From NCBI GenBank assembly GCA_028694155.1, contig JAQUTY010000002.1:1-64000 (forward strand): DNA of 64,000 bases. The letters run 5' to 3'. Positions 8,080-18,273 of this stretch are shown in pieces; within the stretch, counting starts at the first letter, position 1, and every line of letters begins with the position of its first letter. Below the pieces are notes generated by a model. That model saw only the letters and a list, made by a program, of their open reading frames with translations. It was not told the origin of the DNA and made no database searches. Origin of the DNA: Eubacteriales bacterium (GTDB lineage: Bacteria; Bacillota; Clostridia; Christensenellales; CAG-138). The position numbers and the translations under genes are program-made.

Positions 8080-8781
8080 CTACACTCCGAATGGATTTAC
8101 TATGCGTTCCTTGCTCCAAAAGGTTATCGCCTTGCGATAAAGAGCCTTTGCGTGTATGCGGTCGTGCCAAATTAGGCGGCGCATCAGCTTTTTGAGCGTC
8201 CATTCCTCACCATCTTTTGCCGTAAATACCCGCACGAGGAGAAAGTCCCTGTTGCCCTCAATCTCCTTGAACAGCTCTAATCTGTTGTCAACAAAGTCCT
8301 CAAGGTTGGTGTGCTCAATGCCTATGCCTGCGGCATAGTAGGCAAGCGTGTTGTTGGTGTGGGTCACCATCTCCTTTGCGCTTGCAGGAATCTTTCCGTA
8401 GAATGTCTGCCTCGACTTGACAAGCGCACGGTCACGCTGCGGCACAGACAGATATAACGCCCTAAAATCCTTTGCGCTGCGGATTGCAAGCTCCTTTTGC
8501 AGCGTGTACTCGGCCATATTCATCGGCAGCCTCTCGGATGGAAAAAGCACATCAGAGTCAGCGTCCTCGACCTTTAGGACAGACTTTTTTTCATAGCTGA
8601 TATTTACCGCATCGACCTGCTCTGCTCTGCCGTTTGCCCAAAGCGTGTACGCCCTAACCTCGGCAGGAAGTTTATCAAGAGCTTCCTCGGCGGTTTTGCC
8701 ACGCACAAATGCGCCTGCTAACTGTTCCACCCAGAACATACAGCCGTTGTCATTGTACTCTTTGACCACATCAACGTTCAT
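8080..8781 (-). CDS. HicB-like N-terminus plus DinB-like domain protein
   Basis: 233 aa with two parts. Residues 1-50 look like a HicB-type half-domain (FWVEQLAGAFVRGKTAEEALDKLPAEV). The C-terminal half resembles DinB/YfiT four-helix metal-binding proteins, with HTNNTLAYYAAG and a late WHDRIHAKALYR motif that can supply metal histidines. DinB-fold proteins often handle thiol transfer or detoxification; the activity here is unknown. The ATG at 8781 has AAGGAGC upstream, and it is followed directly by the kinase-like gene. Confidence 0.65.
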   Translation of the reverse strand: MNVDVVKEYNDNGCMFWVEQLAGAFVRGKTAEEALDKLPAEVRAYTLWANGRAEQVDAVNISYEKKSVLKVEDADSDVLFPSERLPMNMAEYTLQKELAIRSAKDFRALYLSVPQRDRALVKSRQTFYGKIPASAKEMVTHTNNTLAYYAAGIGIEHTNLEDFVDNRLELFKEIEGNRDFLLVRVFTAKDGEEWTLKKLMRRLIWHDRIHAKALYRKAITFWSKERIVNPFGV

Positions 8782-8790
8782 CTTTGCTCC

Positions 8791-10074
8791 TTATCTGCCG
8801 CTTGCCCTCCGAATGCGGGCAATGATGGCATTGCTCTTTCTATATATCTCCTCCGGGTCGTCAATGGTCACAAACCTTCCGTTTTCATAGACCACATTGC
8901 CCCTAATCATGGTCAACGCTACGTTTTCCTTGCTTCCGCTGTAAACCACATTCTTTGTCATGTTGTTCACCGGCTGCATATTGGGGCGGTGCATATCTAT
9001 CATAATCAAGTCCGCCTGCTTGCCACATTCAAGACTGTTACACTCACTTAGCCCCATGGCATCTGCTCCCACGCTGCACGCCGAATGTAAAACCAAGTTT
9101 GCGTCAGTCGATGCTGCGCCATGCTCCAGCTTTTGAAGTCCCGTAACCAAAAACATCTCGCGGAAAAAGTCCAAGCAGTTGTTGCTTGCAGGCCCGTCCG
9201 TTCCGATGGCGACCTTCACGCCGTCCCTGTACCATTTTTCAACGGGGGGTATGCCGCTAGCCAGCTTCACGTTCGAGCCACAGTTAGTTACTGCGTACAA
9301 GCCCCTGCTTTTGAATATCTGCGTATCCTCATCGGTAAAGTGGACGCAATGAAATCCTCCGCCGCCAAAGTCAAACATTCCCAGAGAATCGAGAAATTTT
9401 GTCGGGCTCATTCCGTAACGCTCCTTGCAGCCTTCAACCTCCTGCCGCGTCTCGCTGTTATGCGTAAACACCGGCGCACAAAGCTCGTGCGCCAAATCGG
9501 AAACGTCTTTTATGAGGGCTTTGCTGGTGGTGTACTCGGCATGAAACCCCAGAACCTGAGAAATGAGTGGGTGCAGCTTGTTATACTTTTCAAACTCGTC
9601 CCGAAGCGTCTCCTTCGTGCCGCCAAAATCGTTAATCGAGCCGCACAGCACCATTCTAAACCCTGTGTCAATGGCACTCCTTGTTACATAATCGGGCTGG
9701 TAGTACATATCAAATGCAGCCGTGGTTCCACCCGAAACATATTCCATTATCGCAAGCGTGGTCAGGGTGTATATGTCATCGCCCGTTAAGAATTTTTCAA
9801 GCGGAAATACGTCCTCATTGAGCCAGTCCAACAGCGGCTTATCATCGGCAAACGAGCGCAAAAAAGTCATTGCCGAATGCGTGTGCGCATTTTTGAAGCC
9901 GGGCAGAAGAAGGTTCCCTCTGCAGTCTATCTCCCTGTCCCAGCTAAGCGGCGCACCGCTTGGTTCGCCCACCAATACAATCTTGTCGTCCGACACCCAG
10001 AGTTCTCCTAAAATCACCTCGGCATCTGCATTCCTAAACGGCACAATATTTGCGTTAAAAAAGCGAATGTTCAT
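8791..10074 (-). CDS. Amidohydrolase, MtaD/SAH-deaminase-like
   Basis: 427-aa cytosolic metal-dependent hydrolase of the TRZ/ATZ branch. Motifs include metal ligands PGFKNAHTHS, a substrate histidine GFHAEYTT, metal histidine HCVHFTDED and the catalytic aspartate region IGTDGPASNN. Family members deaminate S-adenosylhomocysteine, methylthioadenosine, guanine or related substrates; the exact substrate cannot be told. AGGGGTGG precedes the ATG at 10074. Upstream, an extended -10 TGA-TATACT is part of the inverted repeat TAGTAT-atc-ATACTA at 10104-10118. Confidence 0.8.
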   Translation of the reverse strand: MNIRFFNANIVPFRNADAEVILGELWVSDDKIVLVGEPSGAPLSWDREIDCRGNLLLPGFKNAHTHSAMTFLRSFADDKPLLDWLNEDVFPLEKFLTGDDIYTLTTLAIMEYVSGGTTAAFDMYYQPDYVTRSAIDTGFRMVLCGSINDFGGTKETLRDEFEKYNKLHPLISQVLGFHAEYTTSKALIKDVSDLAHELCAPVFTHNSETRQEVEGCKERYGMSPTKFLDSLGMFDFGGGGFHCVHFTDEDTQIFKSRGLYAVTNCGSNVKLASGIPPVEKWYRDGVKVAIGTDGPASNNCLDFFREMFLVTGLQKLEHGAASTDANLVLHSACSVGADAMGLSECNSLECGKQADLIMIDMHRPNMQPVNNMTKNVVYSGSKENVALTMIRGNVVYENGRFVTIDDPEEIYRKSNAIIARIRRASGR

Positions 10075-10151
10075 AACCCACCCCTAATAATGTTATTAAA
10101 CTATAGTATATCATACTAAATGCGACAATAGAATGAATTTTTTTGTCTAAA

Positions 10152-10195
10152 AAAAGGCTCACGACCCAATATGTTGTGTTGGATCATGAGCCTGT
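10152..10195 (-). terminator. Terminator of the RND permease gene
   Basis: On the minus strand AGGCTCATGATCCAA pairs with TTGGGTCGTGAGCCT and is followed by TTTTTTT, 13 bp after the stop codon at 10208. Confidence 0.85.
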
Positions 10196-10207
10196 GGGGG
10201 CAATGGC

Positions 10208-13200
10208 TTATTCCGCCGCTTCCGTCTGCTCGGCAGGTTCGGGAATGTATTTTTTGTTGCGTGTAAATATGTCGTACATAACAGGGATAATCAGCAGCGT
10301 TGTGAGCGTTGCATAGGTTAATCCGCCAATGCACACCACCGCCACGGGCTGAACTATCTCGGCACCGGTTCCTATGCCAAGAGCAAGCGGCAGCAAGCCA
10401 AGTATCGTGGTCAACGCCGTCATTAGCACCGGACGCAGACGTGTGCGCTCTGCTGCAACAATTGCGTCACGCTTATCCATTCCGCTTCTTCTCAGTCGGT
10501 TGATGCAATCGACCAACACAATTCCGTTGTTGACGATAATTCCAATCAGCATGATAAAGCCAATCATTGATACAACGCTGACCTCCATGCCTGCAATCAG
10601 CAGCGCAAGGAAGCCGCCGGTAAACGCAAGCGGCAGCGTAAACATGACGATAAACGGAGACAGCAGCGACTGGAACTGTGCGACCATGATAAGATAAATC
10701 ATCAGCACGCCGATTGCAAGCATGAACACCAAATCCCTAAGTGCCGACACTATTGTTTCATTCTCGCCCTCAAACTCATAGGTCACACCTTTTGCGAACT
10801 CGACCTTTGCGATGGCGTCATACACCTTGTCGGTGACCTTTGTAACGTTGTAGCCATCGGCAACCGCTGCGGTAACGGACACATAGCGGCGCTGATTCTC
10901 TCTGGAGATTGCCTGAAGCGTCTCGGTCTGTTCAAAGGACGCTATGCCTCTTAGCGGCACCTGCTCGGTTGTTCCGTCCGCTTTTGTGGCGGTAAGCTCC
11001 ATCAGATATATATCCGTCTTGGTCAATGCCGAGTTCTTTGCCGAAATGACATTGACGGTGATGGTTGAATCGTTCGTGTTGACGGTAGTAGCGGTTTTGG
11101 CTGTTGTGAGCTGCTCATTTATTGCAAGATACACCTGTGCGGTTGTGAGGTTATGCTCCATTGCGGCGTTCTTATCCACCGTGATATGGAGTGCGCTGCT
11201 CGTCTGTACCATGCCATCGTCAATCTTTTCAACGCCCTCAACGCCCTTGATAGCCTCAACCGCAAGCTGGGCGGATTGGTGAATTGCATCAAGGTCAGTC
11301 CCATAGATATTCAAGACTATGCCGTCCCCTCCGAAGAAGGAGGCGGAATCTATTGTGGACATTCCTGCTACCGTAATTTCTGCCTTGTCCTTTAGCTCGC
11401 CCATCGCTTCCTTTATCCTTGCGGACATCTGGGAGCTTGAAACGTGTCCGTTCTCGTCCATGAGCGCGTAGATGGTTATTGTGGTGGGAGTGCCGGCACC
11501 GCTGCTGTCTGTAAGACCGATAAGGCTTGCAACGCCGCCGTTTGAAAGTATGCCGCCCACGTCCGTCAGTCCGTCAATTTTATACATTCGCTGCAGCATA
11601 TCCTCGGCAAATGCTTTGGCGTCCTCGTAGGGGGTATCATCGGGAAGCTGTGCTTCGACCGAAATCTGCGTGCCGCCACTTTCGGGCATATAGGCAAAGC
11701 CCTTTGCCAAAGATAAGAACATCGAGCCTGCAAGCAGAAGCACCGCTGCACCAATGCACAGTATCCTGTGACCTAGGCAGAAGCGAATAACCTTGTCGTA
11801 TTTGTCCAGCAAACGCTTCGTTCTGTCCTTTTGCGGCTTTACGGCTTTTCGGAGGACTCCTCTTGCCGCTGCAGGAACAAGCGTGATTGCCACAATGAGG
11901 CTCGCCATGAGCGAATATGTAATCGTCAACGCCATGTCGGTGAAAAGCTGTCTTGTGATGCCCGAAATGAATACTATGGGGGCAAAGACGCACACCGTTG
12001 TGAGCGTTGATGCCGTGATTGCGCCTGTAACCTCCTTTGCGCCTTCGATAGCCGCCTGCTTGACAGGAATGCCCAAGCTGCGCATTCGATAGATGTTCTC
12101 TATTACGACAATGGAGTTGTCAACAAGCATTCCTATGCCTACCGCAAGTCCTGCCATGGATATAAGATTGATGGTAACGCCCGAAAAATACATCAGCACC
12201 AGCGCAAACAGCACCGAAATGGGAATGCTGCAAGCAACGATGAAGGTGGGGCGAATATCCCTTAGGAATATCAAAAGTATAAGTATGGCCAGTATGCCGC
12301 CAAGAAGCAGGTTCTGCACGACCGTTCCTATCGCCATGTTGATATAATCGCCCTGATCAAACAGTCTGGTGAATTTTAGCCCCTCATACTTTTGCTCAAG
12401 TTCGTCCATCTTGTCCTTGATGCCGCCTGCAACCGTTGCTGCAGCATAGGTGGACTGTTGTGTGAATGAAAGCAAAACGCCGTCTGAATCGTTGATTCGT
12501 GCAAAGGTGGTGTCGGAATTATCTGTCAGCTCGACCGTGGCTACATCGCCTATCAGTATAGGCTCCATGCCCTCCAATCCCGTGCTGAACAACACCAGTT
12601 GTTCGATGTTGGCAAGTTCGGTGAGCTTATCGCCTATCTGCACAAGCCATTGTCCATCGTCCGACATGACATAGCCGGCAGGCATGGAGAAATTCTGCGC
12701 CGAGATTATGCTCGAAACCGTCTCGATTGACAGTATGCCATGCAAATTCGCCATCTTGTAGGCGGCTTGTAGTTGCTCATCTGCGAGCTTCTCCGCCTCT
12801 GTAAGCTGGGTTTGACCTGCTTCCATTTGCAGCTTTGCAGCGTCCAGCGCATCATATCCGTCCTGAATCTGCGTCTGGGCGGCGTTCAATGCGCCATAAA
12901 CCTCATGTTTTTTATCATCGAGCAGGGCATAGCCCTCCTCAAGCTCCAATCTGCCTGCTTCTAGATCGGCAAGTGCCTTGTCAATCTGTGCGATACCGTC
13001 CTCAAGCTGGGGCCGAAGTTCCCTAAGCTCAACGATTTTATCGGCTATGCCGTCACGAGTGAGCCCGAATTGATTGAGCTGCGCATCAATGGAGGCAAGC
13101 CCTTCCTTTACACGCTTGTACTCGGCACTGTTTTGAATATCTGCGATGTACTGAGCCTTCTGCTCCTCTGTCAAAAGATCGTTTTGCTCGATTACTCGAA

Positions 13201-14146
13201 TGGACGCATCAAGAACATTCTCCGCCGTTTGAAGAAGAACAACGGTGGGCAGCAGCTCGGTTAGCTGCTGCTGGGCCGCCATCACCGTGTCAAGCTGCGT
13301 TACAAGCAGTCCACGCTGCTGTGTAAGGTCTGCGCTGAGCTGGGCAAGCTCCGCATTGGTCTGATCCAAGGTTCTCTGTGCATCTGCAAATTCGCCCTTT
13401 GCCTGCTGTCTGCCCTCGTCCAGCTCCTTTTGTCCCTGTTCAAGCAGGGCTTGATTGTCCTCAAGCTCCTTTTGCCCGTCCGCAAGCTGCTTGCGTGCAT
13501 CGTCCAGCTCGGTCGAAGCTGCGGCAAAGCGGTCGCCGATGGCGGCATAAATTTTGTCGTTCATCGCGTCCAGCTTATCCTCATCTATGGTGATGTTCAG
13601 CGTCTGGGTGAGCAGTCCCGTTTTGACTATGGTGGCAACTCCGTCCACGCCCTCCAGCTCGGTCATGAGCGTGTCGTTAATAAAGTTTGACAGCTCAACG
13701 GTGTTTTTGCCCTCGTAATGAACTGCCGAAACGGTCGTTGGGATAATATTGGGGCTTAGCTTGAGAATCGTGGGGGATTGAACATACTCGTCCCAATAGG
13801 GAGCAACGGCGTTTAGCCCCTCGCGAATATCAATGGTAATGGCGTCCATGTTGACCTCATTATTGAACTCAATGGACACAAGTGAGTAGTTCTCGCCCGA
13901 TGTTGAGGTGATGGACTTGACGTTTGACAGGGTTGACATCGCCTGCTCGATAGGCTTTGTAACAACAAGCTCAACCTCCTCGGGCGATGCTCCCGGATAA
14001 ACGGTGTAAATCATTACATACGGAAAGCTCATGTCGGGCAGCAGATTTGGCGTCATGTTTGTAACCGATATTACGCCCAATACAATTATCAGCAGAACTG
14101 CGACCAACACCGTAAACGGCTTTCTCACGCTATACTTTGCGAACAT
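10208..14146 (-). CDS. RND-family efflux permease with coiled-coil insert
   Basis: 1312 aa. It begins MFAKYSVRKPFTVLVAVLL, the standard RND start, and has two sets of RND membrane segments (for example LRDIRPTFIVACSIPISVLFA and the matching C-terminal FIVMFTLPLAFTGGFLALL). It resembles AcrB/HAE permeases, but about 250 residues (roughly 225-475) in the first periplasmic-type loop are a heptad-rich coiled coil (QLADGQKELEDNQALLEQGQ and repeats). The ATG at 14146 has TGAGGGG upstream; the longer frame to 14287 has no ribosome site. It is divergent from the MFP-ABC export operon, which may supply adaptors. Substrate unknown. Confidence 0.85.
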   Translation of the reverse strand: MFAKYSVRKPFTVLVAVLLIIVLGVISVTNMTPNLLPDMSFPYVMIYTVYPGASPEEVELVVTKPIEQAMSTLSNVKSITSTSGENYSLVSIEFNNEVNMDAITIDIREGLNAVAPYWDEYVQSPTILKLSPNIIPTTVSAVHYEGKNTVELSNFINDTLMTELEGVDGVATIVKTGLLTQTLNITIDEDKLDAMNDKIYAAIGDRFAAASTELDDARKQLADGQKELEDNQALLEQGQKELDEGRQQAKGEFADAQRTLDQTNAELAQLSADLTQQRGLLVTQLDTVMAAQQQLTELLPTVVLLQTAENVLDASIRVIEQNDLLTEEQKAQYIADIQNSAEYKRVKEGLASIDAQLNQFGLTRDGIADKIVELRELRPQLEDGIAQIDKALADLEAGRLELEEGYALLDDKKHEVYGALNAAQTQIQDGYDALDAAKLQMEAGQTQLTEAEKLADEQLQAAYKMANLHGILSIETVSSIISAQNFSMPAGYVMSDDGQWLVQIGDKLTELANIEQLVLFSTGLEGMEPILIGDVATVELTDNSDTTFARINDSDGVLLSFTQQSTYAAATVAGGIKDKMDELEQKYEGLKFTRLFDQGDYINMAIGTVVQNLLLGGILAILILLIFLRDIRPTFIVACSIPISVLFALVLMYFSGVTINLISMAGLAVGIGMLVDNSIVVIENIYRMRSLGIPVKQAAIEGAKEVTGAITASTLTTVCVFAPIVFISGITRQLFTDMALTITYSLMASLIVAITLVPAAARGVLRKAVKPQKDRTKRLLDKYDKVIRFCLGHRILCIGAAVLLLAGSMFLSLAKGFAYMPESGGTQISVEAQLPDDTPYEDAKAFAEDMLQRMYKIDGLTDVGGILSNGGVASLIGLTDSSGAGTPTTITIYALMDENGHVSSSQMSARIKEAMGELKDKAEITVAGMSTIDSASFFGGDGIVLNIYGTDLDAIHQSAQLAVEAIKGVEGVEKIDDGMVQTSSALHITVDKNAAMEHNLTTAQVYLAINEQLTTAKTATTVNTNDSTITVNVISAKNSALTKTDIYLMELTATKADGTTEQVPLRGIASFEQTETLQAISRENQRRYVSVTAAVADGYNVTKVTDKVYDAIAKVEFAKGVTYEFEGENETIVSALRDLVFMLAIGVLMIYLIMVAQFQSLLSPFIVMFTLPLAFTGGFLALLIAGMEVSVVSMIGFIMLIGIIVNNGIVLVDCINRLRRSGMDKRDAIVAAERTRLRPVLMTALTTILGLLPLALGIGTGAEIVQPVAVVCIGGLTYATLTTLLIIPVMYDIFTRNKKYIPEPAEQTEAAE

Positions 14147-14487
14147 ATATAACCCCTCAGAAAAATTGTTGGGTTTTATTATATCACACTCATCTGCAAC
14201 AAAATGTGACTTTGCCGTGAATTTAGTCCAACGCCCCAAAAAATCACCCATCAGGCACAGGGAAAACAGTCCAATCAAGCTTTGCAAAACACGGGGAGCT
14301 TTGTGCGCCCATTCCGATGCCTGACAATTCTCACTATGGCGATGCGAAGAGTTTGATAAAAACGGTCATACATTATATCCCATGCAAAATAGTTGAGCAG
14401 ATGCGAGAATGATTTACAAGCCTGCAACCTTTTGTACGACTGCAAGGTGTTATATAAAGTAGATGAGAATTAGGAAGGATAAATAAT
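14147..14487. other. Divergent intergenic region (341 bp)
   Basis: It separates the RND gene from the MFP-ABC operon. A TATAAT on the minus strand at 14178-14183 is a likely -10 for the RND gene, with only a weak -35. For the plus-strand operon, TTGTAC near 14431 and TATATAAAG near 14451 are candidate boxes with sub-optimal spacing. No gene was recognised. Confidence 0.4.
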
Positions 14488-15780
14488 ATGAAAAAGAAAA
14501 AAGGTTGGGTTGCAATTCTGATTATTCTGATTGTGGCGGCACTTGGCGTGGCAGGCTATTTTGCATGGAAAATTTTGGACAAGGGCTCCGCACAAGGCAG
14601 CGCATACGTTCAGTCCGTCTCAAAGATTACGGGCGTTGGCTACGTTGGGCAAAACAACAGCTATTCGGGAGTTGTTGAAGCAAAAGAAGTGATTGAGGTG
14701 AACCCCGACAGCGATTTGACCATCAAGGAGTGTTTCGTTCAGGCAGGCGATTTGGTGACCGCCGGTATGCCCCTGTTTTGCTATGATGTTGATGAGCTGT
14801 CACTCTCACACGAGCAGCTTTTAATTGATATTACCGGTCTTGAGGGTACCATTAAGACCTACAACGAGGAAATTGAGCAGCTTGATAAGCGCATCGCCAA
14901 AGCTAAGGAAGCCGATTTGTATGATTTGAAGCTGGAAAAGCAGACCGTGGAGCTGAGCTTGAAGAAGGCGACATATGAGCTTGCCGATAAGAAGGAAAAG
15001 TCCGAACAGATGCAGGAAGTGATTGCCGACAGCGTTGTTGCCTCACCCGTGGCAGGAACTGTTCGCTCCGTTCGCGCGGATAATTCTTCAACGAACAACT
15101 TCGGCTATTCGGATAATACATCGACCGCATACATCACCATTGTTTCGGGCAATGACTACTGTGTCAAGGGTACCGTGAGCGAGCAGACGATCTACACCCT
15201 GTATGAAGGAATGCCCGTTGTCATTCGCTCCAGAGTTGACAGGAACGCCACCTTTGCAGGTGAAATTTACAAAATCAATACAACCAATGAGAGCAGCAAC
15301 GACAATAAATACTATGGCTACGACTCAGGCGAGCAGGCGAGCAAATACTCGTTCTATGTGTCGGTAGAGGACATCAGCGGACTTATGATGGGACAGCACG
15401 TTTATATTGAGCTTGGCACCGCTGATGAAGAAGACTCCGCTTGGAAGCTGCCGTCCTACTACTTGATTTTAGAGGGCGATAACAGCTATGTGTACGCACA
15501 GGATGATTCGGGGCGCATTGAAAAGCGCAGCGTAACCTTGGGCAAATATGACCAGGAAGCTGACAGCTATGAGATTGCTTCCGGGCTTGAACTCACCGAT
15601 AGGATTGCTTTTCCTGACGAATCGGTGTCCGTGGGCATGAAAACGACAGAAACGCAGTACAACGATGAGCCTAATCCAAACAATAACAACGGCGGCGGCA
15701 TGGATATGCCCAGCATGGGAATGTCAAGCATGGACGGAGAACCTGTCTATTCCACCGATGATGTGGTTTTTGGAGGCTGA
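14488..15780 (+). CDS. MacA/HlyD-like membrane fusion protein
   Basis: 430 aa. One N-terminal membrane segment (about 6-27) is followed by a barrel-sandwich (lipoyl-like) half EAKEVIEVNPDSDLTIKE, a coiled-coil hairpin (about 110-185) and the second lipoyl half VVASPVAGTVRSV, then beta-barrel domains. The tail is rich in Asn, Gly and Met (NNNNGGGMDMPSMGMSSMDG). In Gram-positives such adaptors stand outside the membrane and feed a MacB-like permease. AGGAAGGA precedes the ATG. It is the first gene of a four-gene export operon. Confidence 0.85.
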   Translation: MKKKKGWVAILIILIVAALGVAGYFAWKILDKGSAQGSAYVQSVSKITGVGYVGQNNSYSGVVEAKEVIEVNPDSDLTIKECFVQAGDLVTAGMPLFCYDVDELSLSHEQLLIDITGLEGTIKTYNEEIEQLDKRIAKAKEADLYDLKLEKQTVELSLKKATYELADKKEKSEQMQEVIADSVVASPVAGTVRSVRADNSSTNNFGYSDNTSTAYITIVSGNDYCVKGTVSEQTIYTLYEGMPVVIRSRVDRNATFAGEIYKINTTNESSNDNKYYGYDSGEQASKYSFYVSVEDISGLMMGQHVYIELGTADEEDSAWKLPSYYLILEGDNSYVYAQDDSGRIEKRSVTLGKYDQEADSYEIASGLELTDRIAFPDESVSVGMKTTETQYNDEPNPNNNNGGGMDMPSMGMSSMDGEPVYSTDDVVFGG

Positions 15781-15781
15781 C

Positions 15782-16459
15782 ATGCTGATTGAGCTAAAAC
15801 ACATTGAAAAGGATTACGGACAGGGAGAACAGAAGGTTCCTGTGCTCCATGACATCAATTTTTGCATGGAGCAGGGCGAATATATCGCCATCATGGGGCC
15901 TTCGGGTTCGGGAAAGTCCACGCTGATGAACATTATCGGCTATCTGGATATGCCAACACGAGGCGCATATCTGTTTGACGGAGAGGACAACAGCAGAGCA
16001 GGCGATGCAAGAATGGCACTTGTAAGGAATGAACGCATAGGGTTTGTGTTTCAATCGTTCCACCTTCTTTCACAACGCCGAGCATGGGAAAACGTGGCAC
16101 TGCCGCTGATGTACGGCGGAGTACCCAAGCGTGAACGCCGCAAAAGGGCGGAGGAAGCATTATCGCTTGTGGGGCTGGAGGACAGAATGAATTTTTACCC
16201 CTACCAGCTTTCGGGCGGACAATGCCAGCGTGTCGCCATATCCCGTGCGATTGCAACAAGGCCAAGATTGCTTTTGGCAGACGAGCCAACGGGCGCACTG
16301 GACAGTAAATCGGGACAGCAAATCATGGATATTTTCGATGAGCTGCACCACAGCGGAATGTCAATCATTATGATAACGCACGAGCGTGCAGTTGCGGAAC
16401 GAGCCAAGCGCATTCTCTATATCTATGATGGCAAGCTCAGCGGAGGAGAAAACGAATGA
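15782..16459 (+). CDS. MacB-like ABC ATPase
   Basis: 225 aa with Walker A GPSGSGKST, Q-loop FVFQSFHLL, signature LSGGQCQRVAISRA (cysteine where the family usually has a basic or small residue), Walker B LLLADEPTGALD and the H-loop MITHE. It energises export through the permease at 18274. The ATG at 15782 lies one base after the TGA of the adaptor gene, and the gene overlaps the second adaptor by four bases, so translation is coupled. Confidence 0.9.
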   Translation: MLIELKHIEKDYGQGEQKVPVLHDINFCMEQGEYIAIMGPSGSGKSTLMNIIGYLDMPTRGAYLFDGEDNSRAGDARMALVRNERIGFVFQSFHLLSQRRAWENVALPLMYGGVPKRERRKRAEEALSLVGLEDRMNFYPYQLSGGQCQRVAISRAIATRPRLLLADEPTGALDSKSGQQIMDIFDELHHSGMSIIMITHERAVAERAKRILYIYDGKLSGGENE

Positions 16460-18261
16460 AAAAAGGATTGAAGGCAGTTATCATTGCCCTGTGCTGTATT
16501 CTGGCTGTTTCAGGCGGAATATTCGCATATGTTAAGCTGACTCCGCAAAGCCCCGTGAATGTTGTGTCGGCAGGAAACTGGATGCTTTACTATATGCCCA
16601 ACCAAAGCTATCTGTATGGGTTTGTGACCTCGGACGCCGCATCTTCCATCTACAAGTCCTCCGACCGCAAGATTATTGAGGTCTGCGTCAATCAAGGCGA
16701 CACGGTGCAGATAGGCGATCCGCTGGTGCGCTATGATGCGACAATGGATGGATTGCGTCTTGAGGAGAAGAGGCTTGAACGGGAGAAGCTGTACAACACC
16801 TTGCAGGGCGAGTACAAGCAATATGAGCGATATGCAAGGACTCCTTATCCACGCACACTACCTACGGCAACGCCATCGCCTACCGATATGGTTACAGGCG
16901 CAGCCATGCGTCAATCAGAGCCGTCATCAGGGGTGCAGTTGTCGATAAACACTCACCGTGACCTTTCCACACCCACGGGCGGAGATGGGTCGCAGGCAAC
17001 GCCTTACATCTTCGAGGTGAACGATGGCGATGCGGTGACGACAGCATTTTTGGCTCAGCTCAGGCAAAAGGCGATAGATGAGCAGAGGACAGTTTGGGTG
17101 GTTCTGCAGGGAGCTGCCACAAAAATATACATCAACGCAACCGCCGATGACGAGCTTAGCTTCATGGTCGAGGCGGACGACCCCAACCCGCACAGCGCAG
17201 ATTTGGATACCATTCGTTCGGGCAATGGTTCGGAAGGCGATCCGTTTGTCTTTAATTTTTGCAGCAAGGCGGTTGTGGACGCCGAGTTCATTTCCTCCAT
17301 GCTGGAGCTTGCATCGGCGCAGACACACTCGATTTTTGTCAAGCTGACCGCATCGGGATTCACAGTTGCCGTGCGCTTCAATGCGGACGATACGCTCTCG
17401 TTTGCGCTAACGCTCACACCTTCGTCACCCACTCCCACAGCGGAGCCTTCCACAACGCCCACAGCGGAGCCCTCCGATACGGTTGAGCCTTCACAATCTC
17501 CTGAGGTTACGCCCGTCCCCGGTGGCGGCGGAATGAGCCGTGAGGAACGTGAGGCTTATGCCCGTGAGATAGCAAAGGGTATTCGTGAGAAGGAGGTTCT
17601 TTATCAACAGCTTTCGCTGGATATTCGCAAGCTGGAGCTTTCGGGCATTGACGGAATAGTATACAGCACCATGGAAGGTACGGTATCTACAATCAACGAT
17701 CCAAGCTCTGTGTCGGACGGCGACTTGATTGTGGAGGTGCGAGGCGGCAGCGGCTTGCACGTTGAGGCGATTATAGGCGAGATGGAATTGTCAAAATATC
17801 CCGTTGGTTCGGAGCTGACCGGGTACTCATATGATTCCGGTTCAAACGTCACCGTGCGTGTAAGCTCTGTAAGCACCATGCCTGTGACAACCAATTACAG
17901 CAATGGCGGCAACAGCAACTCCTCCGGCTATCTGATGATAATGGAGGTGGTTGGCGAGGAAACGGTGAGCAACGGAGCGTATATCGAATTTTCCGGCTAC
18001 ACGCCCTTGTCTGAGGAGGGTACAGTTTATCTGCACGAGGCATACATCATTGAGGTTGATGGCGAGGACTATATTTTTGTCATGCAGCAAGACGTAGTGG
18101 AGCGAGTCAAGGTCAAAACAGGCAAGCGTGTAGACCAATATATCGAGCTGATTGATTGCGATTTGACCGTGGACGACTATATCGCATTTCCATACGACAA
18201 ATACTGCAAGGACGGTGCGCCCGCCAAAGTACAGAGCGAAAGCTCAAGCTATGGCTGGTAG
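16456..18261 (+). CDS. Second membrane fusion protein with a duplicated insert
   Basis: 601 aa. An N-terminal membrane segment (about 5-25) and a first lipoyl half (KIIEVCVNQGDTVQIGDPLV) are followed by a short helix. A large insert (about 150-330) then holds two related copies of about 70 residues; both show a G-GS--P--F start and end in ADDELSFMVE or ADDTLSFALT. A Pro/Thr/Glu/Ser linker leads to the second helix and lipoyl half (GIDGIVYSTMEGTVSTI) and a barrel domain. Two adaptors in one operon are unusual and may form a hetero-oligomer. It overlaps the ABC gene by four bases. Confidence 0.78.
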   Translation: MKKGLKAVIIALCCILAVSGGIFAYVKLTPQSPVNVVSAGNWMLYYMPNQSYLYGFVTSDAASSIYKSSDRKIIEVCVNQGDTVQIGDPLVRYDATMDGLRLEEKRLEREKLYNTLQGEYKQYERYARTPYPRTLPTATPSPTDMVTGAAMRQSEPSSGVQLSINTHRDLSTPTGGDGSQATPYIFEVNDGDAVTTAFLAQLRQKAIDEQRTVWVVLQGAATKIYINATADDELSFMVEADDPNPHSADLDTIRSGNGSEGDPFVFNFCSKAVVDAEFISSMLELASAQTHSIFVKLTASGFTVAVRFNADDTLSFALTLTPSSPTPTAEPSTTPTAEPSDTVEPSQSPEVTPVPGGGGMSREEREAYAREIAKGIREKEVLYQQLSLDIRKLELSGIDGIVYSTMEGTVSTINDPSSVSDGDLIVEVRGGSGLHVEAIIGEMELSKYPVGSELTGYSYDSGSNVTVRVSSVSTMPVTTNYSNGGNSNSSGYLMIMEVVGEETVSNGAYIEFSGYTPLSEEGTVYLHEAYIIEVDGEDYIFVMQQDVVERVKVKTGKRVDQYIELIDCDLTVDDYIAFPYDKYCKDGAPAKVQSESSSYGW

Positions 18262-18273
18262 GAGGGCAATGAT

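Noticed and set aside
11566..13690. Several long frames opposite the RND gene
   Set aside because: They are shadows of a 3.9-kb gene with clear RND motifs.
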